Shown: positions 58,836-64,000 of the stretch, piece by piece
Position numbering within the stretch: position 1 is the stretch's first letter
How the letters are laid out: each line of letters starts with the position of its first letter
Notes under the pieces: generated by a model
The model's database searches: none
The model's input: only the letters and a program-made list of their open reading frames with translations
What the model was told of the DNA's origin: nothing
From: Chaenocephalus aceratus
Taxonomy: Eukaryota; Chordata; Actinopteri; Perciformes; Channichthyidae
Direction: 5' to 3'
DNA: 64,000 nucleotides
Assembly (NCBI GenBank): GCA_023974075.1
Contig: CM043799.1
Coordinates: 2,409,449-2,473,448 of the forward strand
Position numbers and translations under genes: made by a program

Positions 58836-58995
58836 GTGAGCAGGTTCCTCAGGGGCCACAGAGGCAGCCTCTGGAGTGAGCAGGTTCCTCAGGGGCCACA
58901 GAGGCAGCCTCTGGAGTGAGCAGGTTCCTCAGGGGCCACAGAGGCAGCCTCTGGAGTGAGCAGGTTCCTCAGGGGCCACAGAGGCAGCCTCTGGA
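58836..58995. repeat. 40-bp minisatellite, four copies
   Basis: Four identical-looking copies of a 40-bp unit beginning GTGAGCAGGTTCCTCAGGGG and ending GAGGCAGCCTCTGGA. Each unit contains the near-palindrome GAGGCAGCCTC. It starts within a few bases of the right end of the MITE. Confidence 0.95.
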
Positions 58996-60920
58996 GTGAA
59001 CTTCCTGCTGCACTGACTGAATGTATCACCAGATGGTTCCGGAACATGGTGGAACTGACCAGAGAACATTGGCTGTGATAGAGTCGGTACTGAACACATA
59101 AGAACTATGGTGTCTTTCTCTACCTAGCTGCCTCTGAGTCATGTGACAGTTTGGAGGCGTTAATGGCGTCCTTCGACGGGAGTCATGTGATCACAGCCTC
59201 CTCAGGAGACTGCACCCAGCCTCAGACAAGGTGAGGGTCTTCATTGAGAGGAAGGCTAACAGGAAGTAGTCACTGCCTGCCGGGCTCTCAGCCAATAAGG
59301 AGCAAGATGACACACGACAGGGAAGGCTATATTGAACTGAAGCAGGCGTTCTGTACATGTGGAGTTGTGGGTAGTGTTACAATGTTTTCTTTTCTTCTTC
59401 AGACACTTCCTGTTGAAGATGTGATTGATAGTTACCAGCTGCAGCTCCTCTTTCAGCTCATTCTTTTGAAGATAGTTTTGATCCAGAACATTCTCTTCTC
59501 TGGTCAGCAGACATTAGCCTTAGGAAGAGACCGCTAACATCGAGGAGCATTTAGCAACCAGGATGTGGGAACTGTTTAGTCGTGTGTTCATCACAACTAC
59601 TTTATATGACAGATCATGTGTTTTAGCTTCTCCTGATGTAACACATAATAATGAATGAAGTGTTTAGTGAGTACACATATCTTTATGAACTCAATGACAG
59701 CACCGTGGTATTCATCCAATCCACTATCATTTGGCCAAATTCAGCTGAATAAAACAAAAAGTTGTTCATTGAGGTGCCAATGAGATGATGTCATTAAAAG
59801 AGCTCCAGCAGAAAGCAGGATGGAAATATGACATCTAACGTTGGATGTATCCTTGTGAGAAGGTCAGTCCCTCATGTTTCCAGAGGCAGCTCGAGGACAT
59901 TCAAGTGACATGCTTCAAGTACAGGACATTAGGATTCACTGTATTTACATTGTATTTTGTCACATTTAGTTTGAGTTTTTATTGATTACACTTGTTCCAC
60001 ATTATAATGTGATTAGATTGTGATATTTCAATGTATTATTTCTGTTTGCATTATGACTTTCCAGATGTTTTGTTATTTTATTATTGCAAATGTTCCATTC
60101 CTGGCGAGATCAAAGGAGCAAACCACAAACCTTAAAGTTGTTTCCCCAGAATGGATTAAGGTGACTTGTGTTAAACTATATATGTATGTGATTGAATGAG
60201 ATGTTGTGCTGGTTTGATAGTTCACAGCTAATATGCTAAGCTATAGGAGATTACATCATTTCCTTATTCAAAAACTACACATAAACCATTTTGACCCACA
60301 TTAAGACATTAGTTCGTCCTGTCGCACACACTTCCTAATCCACCTCTCCTCAACGCACACACTTCCTAATCCACCTCTCCTCAACGCACACACTCAGTAA
60401 TGTAATGGCAAACAGGTTTACAGTGATGATGCTTATACGTTTTATTTAGCAAGAAGGATTCCACATATAAAAACACACCTTTAGGACTTCTAAAGTATAA
60501 ATGTAATCTCCAGAAGAAAGAAGTTAACCTCAGGTCAAAACCAATTTACATCACGGTCACATGACTTCACGTCACCACCGCTAAGCTAAAGGCGGGTAAT
60601 GTTGGGGGTGATGACGTTTAGTAGTCATTCAGACCCGTTTCTATGGCGACGCATGGAAGCTGTGTGTGTTAACCACAGACCGTTTTTCAAGTATTTTACC
60701 AACAAATCATAAAACATTCACTTTAAGACGAGGTAATCACAAGAGTTAAAAAAACGCAATAGTCACGATTCTCTGTGACCAATCAGTGGGCTAGAACCTT
60801 GGGTGAGGTGCTGCTAAAAGCAGAACCACTTAGCAGTTACTATACCAAACTTTTGCTAATGGAAAACCAAACATGTGCGAATCACCCTCCTTACCATCGG
60901 TGAGACTTCCTGAATACCCC
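58996..60920. other. Unannotated non-coding stretch
   Basis: No supported gene. A 36-bp tandem duplication (CACACACTTCCTAATCCACC then TCTCCTCAACG) lies at about 60323-60396. Confidence 0.4.
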
Positions 60921-61036
<116 letters not shown>

Positions 61037-61321
61037 TTGGTAGTCATTTGCATTGGGAACATGATGACAGGGTGCATAAAGATGGCAGCATGGGTACGAC
61101 TAACTGGGAAATCAACAATAATACAAATTGTGTGAGAGTTCGGTGTACTTTTGTGATTGTATTACTTTATTTGCAAGAAATGCAAAACACATTGTAACAG
61201 GATACAGTTTGACATGTTGTTCGTCCCTGGTCAGACTTCTCTACTACAGACAACAGTGTGTCATCATTGTCAAAAGTACATCGGATACATGAACTGCTTA
61301 CCGTAATCAATTCTGTATGTA

Positions 61322-62575
61322 CGGTGGCCCTGAAGTGCAAGACACCACAGCATTTCAGAAAACACTACAGCATTTCAGAAAACACCACAGCATTACATTG
61401 GACGGAAAGGGTATTCCTTTAGGGAGATCACTTCTTGTTTGTGATTGGACAGAGCCAGCCAGAGAAGCTCTACTGTGATTGGTTGTTTTTTCTGCCAGTC
61501 AAGAAATGACGCTTCGCGATTGGTCAACGCCCGACAGCACAATATGTCCCAACACATCAGCCGTTAGCACACACTCAGAGCTCACAGCTCCTCATTTCTG
61601 TTCAGGAACTGGACAAAAGTTAAACATGTACAAACCACAGACTGTCTATGTCATGGTGAATACAGTCGCTGCTTTATTTATGTCTGTATGATGTTGTTGT
61701 GAGTGTGGACGGAGCAGCTACAGGTTAGTTTAGCCTGATGGATCCGATTCCATTCTGAAAACACGCATTTTAAAAGCTTTTCGCCTGCCGTCTTATCTGC
61801 AGACTTGTCAAAGCGTTAATTCATGGTTTTTACTAACCGTTATCAGTATGTAGTTACTTCGGCATCACTTTGAAACGTGTATTACAATTAAATCACGGTC
61901 AAATATGTTCATTTTGTTGTAGTTGGTATCTCCTATAGGATTTACATGGAGATACTTCCCGCCCCCTCTCCAGCGCGTCTTGTTTGAATGACAGCATTGA
62001 CAGGAGCAAACACAGCTGACAGCCGCGGTGAAACTCGAGCGATTAGAGCGATGCGAATATTGGGTGGTCTACCATAGTATTTACATGGAGATAAGCCCCT
62101 TAAAAACCATGAATTAATAAAGCATTAATTCTGTGTTTACTCCTGTCGTTCAAACAAGACGCTGGAGAGGGGGCGGGGCCTATCTCCATGTAAATCCTAT
62201 CGGAATCGGATCGACCAGGCTAAACTAACCTGTAGCTGCTCCGTCCACACTCACAACAACATCATACAGACATAAATAAAGCAGCGACTGTATTCACCAT
62301 GACATAGACAGTCTGTGGTTTGTACATGTTTAACTTTTGTCCAGTTTCTGAACAGATATGAGGAGCTGTGAGCTCTGAGTGTGTGCTAACAGCTAACGGC
62401 TGATGTGTTGGGCCAATCACGAAGCGTCATTTCTTGACTGCCAGCAAAAACAACCAATCACAGCAGTGCTTCTCTGGCTGGCTCTGTCCAATCACAAACA
62501 AGAAGTGTTCTCCGTAAGGAATACCCTTTCCGTCCAATGTAAAATGCTGTGGTGTCTTGCACTTCAGGGCCACCG
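61322..62575. mobile_element. Foldback element with long inverted terminal repeats
   Basis: The left end CGGTGGCCCTGAAGTGCAAG and right end CTTGCACTTCAGGGCCACCG are perfect inverted copies with TA on each side. Inverted similarity continues inwards through GACGGAAAGGGTATTCC, AAGAAATGACGCTTCG, CTGTCCAATCACAAAC (right arm), ACAAACCACAGACTGTCTAT and TACATGGAGATA. The left arm has about 180 bases near 61740-61915 that the right arm lacks. A 22-bp unit is repeated about 2.5 times at 61350-61397 only in the left arm. A single-arm relative is at 35876-37410. Confidence 0.8.
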
Positions 62576-63880
62576 TATATATGAGATGTATACGAGATTG
62601 TCATATATGATCATATAAAAGTTAAAATATGAATATCATCTCAAATGTGTTGGTGTCAGTTTTGTGCAGTTTCCATTTCCTGACCCTGCTCATTGTATTG
62701 ATTGTTTTTGTGACATATGGAAAAAGTACAGCTGGGGCGAGGTTATCCAACCACTTAATCAATTTGATAAAAGAAACCTGATAGAAGAAGCGAAGAGGAA
62801 GAAGAATGTTATAAAGCTTAAAAGTGAAGATCAGAAATGTAGTGATGACATCATAAATGATAGCCCGGTGTCTGGCTGAACTGAACGATGGATTTCATAC
62901 AGGTGCTGATATACAGTATTTACGCATACTGATACCACTAACTCTGTATTTAAGAGTCCTCTGCAGAAGCAGTGTGTGTTTCCTGGAAACCTTCACACAC
63001 GTCAGAGCGACTCTCTGTGACCCGCTAATTCTGAAAGATTTGAATCACTCTGCATGAAAAGAGAGTTCATAATCCTCAAATGCTGTTCTCTGAATCAGAC
63101 CACAGAAAGATGGAGAATAATATGATTGTTTTTTTAATCATATTAGCGGAAACTACTATTACTATTATTATTTGCACAGGAAAATGAAATTTTTTACTGA
63201 TTTCATCAGGTCACTTCTCAAAGACAACATATAAAAACATCCTTTGACCCTGATTGACTTTGTGATCTGGTTATCAAAGTGATCAGAGTCAGAAAACAAA
63301 CAGGATTTTTGAAATACATGTTCGTGCTGCAGATTGATGAGGACTGGAAGCTTGTGTCTGGCAGAGAGCGATCTCCAGATTGCAGCACAGATCGGTAGGC
63401 CGGCTGGGGGAGGTGAGAGAAGCGGAGGAGGCTGCACACACACGCTTCGTGAGGATTGCACTTACCCAGCATGACGTATAGGCTAAGTGGCCATTAGAAT
63501 ATAGCATATTATTTTGGTGGTCCTCACATCATCGGTTGTTTCTCAATAGTTGGTGCTCACTAGTACAGGAAAACGAACATACACACAGATGAGAAACACA
63601 ACATGTGATACATGATATTACATATCCGCTGGATGTGTGTGAATGTACAATGTGTTCGCCGTTGTTCTCTTTGACTCAGTCCATATAAAGACTAAAGCAG
63701 AAATGTAATTCTCTAAACAGTGTCTGCACCACCTGCATCCATCAACCTCTCCTCTGAGGACACCGGGTCCACGCAGACAGGAAGCTGTTGGAAAAGTGAG
63801 AAATGATTCCAAAGGTGTGTTCTTCTCTCATCCTGTGTGATGATCATAATCATCATTTTAAAGTCACAAGACACTCCAGC
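62576..63880. other. Unannotated non-coding stretch
   Basis: No supported gene; small frames near 62664-62879 and 63168-63507 have no recognisable domain. Confidence 0.4.
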
Positions 63881-63882
63881 CC

Positions 63883-64000
63883 AGAATATTCAAACTGCAC
63901 TTTTATTTCAACAGAATACAAAAACATTGGTGAATACAAGCCCTTTGAATAACATGATGCGTTTCATCTCAAAGGTGAATAAAATAGAATTCTTTGAATA
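63883..64000 (-). terminator. Candidate 3' end of a minus-strand gene (polyadenylation signal)
   Basis: On the minus strand, AAATAAAAGTGCAG (around 63895-63908) is preceded by UTR-like AT-rich sequence and followed within about 40 bases by G/T-rich GGAGTGTCTTGTG. That is the usual order AATAAA, cleavage site, downstream element. If real, the gene body lies beyond the right edge of the window. There is no coding evidence here. Confidence 0.35.

Overview
The window looks like intergenic and intronic DNA from a ray-finned (teleost) fish. I infer this from fish-type L2 and CR1/Rex-like LINEs, very many short hAT and PIF/Harbinger-like elements with clear target-site duplications (TSDs), long (TG)n, (CA)n and (GA)n tracts, and one recognisable vertebrate exon. 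No prokaryotic gene structure, tRNA/rRNA gene or CRISPR array was seen. Almost every long open frame is transposon remnant, tandem repeat or chance.

Host gene content is thin. The only host coding exon I can support is exon 1 of calmin (clmn), on the minus strand at 28495-28570. It has an ATG, 25 codons plus one base, and a GTAGGA splice donor, next to a GC-rich 5' region and then a CT/CA simple-repeat block. The rest of the gene should lie at lower coordinates or outside the window; I could not find exon 2 by eye. At the right edge (about 63883-64000) there is a polyadenylation-type signal on the minus strand that could be the 3' end of a neighbouring gene.

Layout. 1-3340: unannotated single-copy-like DNA. 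3340-7020: tRNA-SINE fragments, a 5'-truncated L2 LINE and a hAT remnant. 7577-8984: two abutting hAT-like MITEs, the second with a 38-bp-arm perfect-type hairpin. 9689-11223: a BED-finger hAT remnant next to a Harbinger-like element. 13434-15230: a solo LTR (TSD AACAT) and a hAT-like element (TSD ATCTGCGG). 16339-18135: a Harbinger-like MITE, a small hAT-like MITE and a hairpin MITE. 19126-19298: (TG)n. 20347-22120: a hAT-like element nested inside another. 23469-24213: second BED-hAT copy. 28495-29220: clmn exon 1 and simple repeats. 29389-30583: TTF-finger hAT remnant. 30890-33610: LINE tail, Harbinger-like 5' piece, another hAT-like element. 35876-37410: foldback relative split by a hAT insertion. 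37610-41160: degraded LINE (minus strand) with a 2A-like motif. 43320-45184: BED-finger hAT with perfect TSD. 47033-51376: third BED-hAT piece followed by a 3.7-kb foldback with 1.7-2.0 kb arms. 52440-57500: retrotransposon 3' repeats interrupted by a 2.8-kb 30-bp minisatellite. 57784-58833: second Harbinger-like MITE copy, inverted. 61322-62575: another foldback element.

The most interesting structure is the foldback at 47658-51376. Each arm carries a degenerate tandem repeat of about 148 bp, and each unit is centred on a palindrome matching the RFX X-box consensus (GTTGCCATGGCAAC). There are five sites in the left arm and three in the right, one of which is damaged. The right arm lacks almost exactly two repeat units relative to the left.
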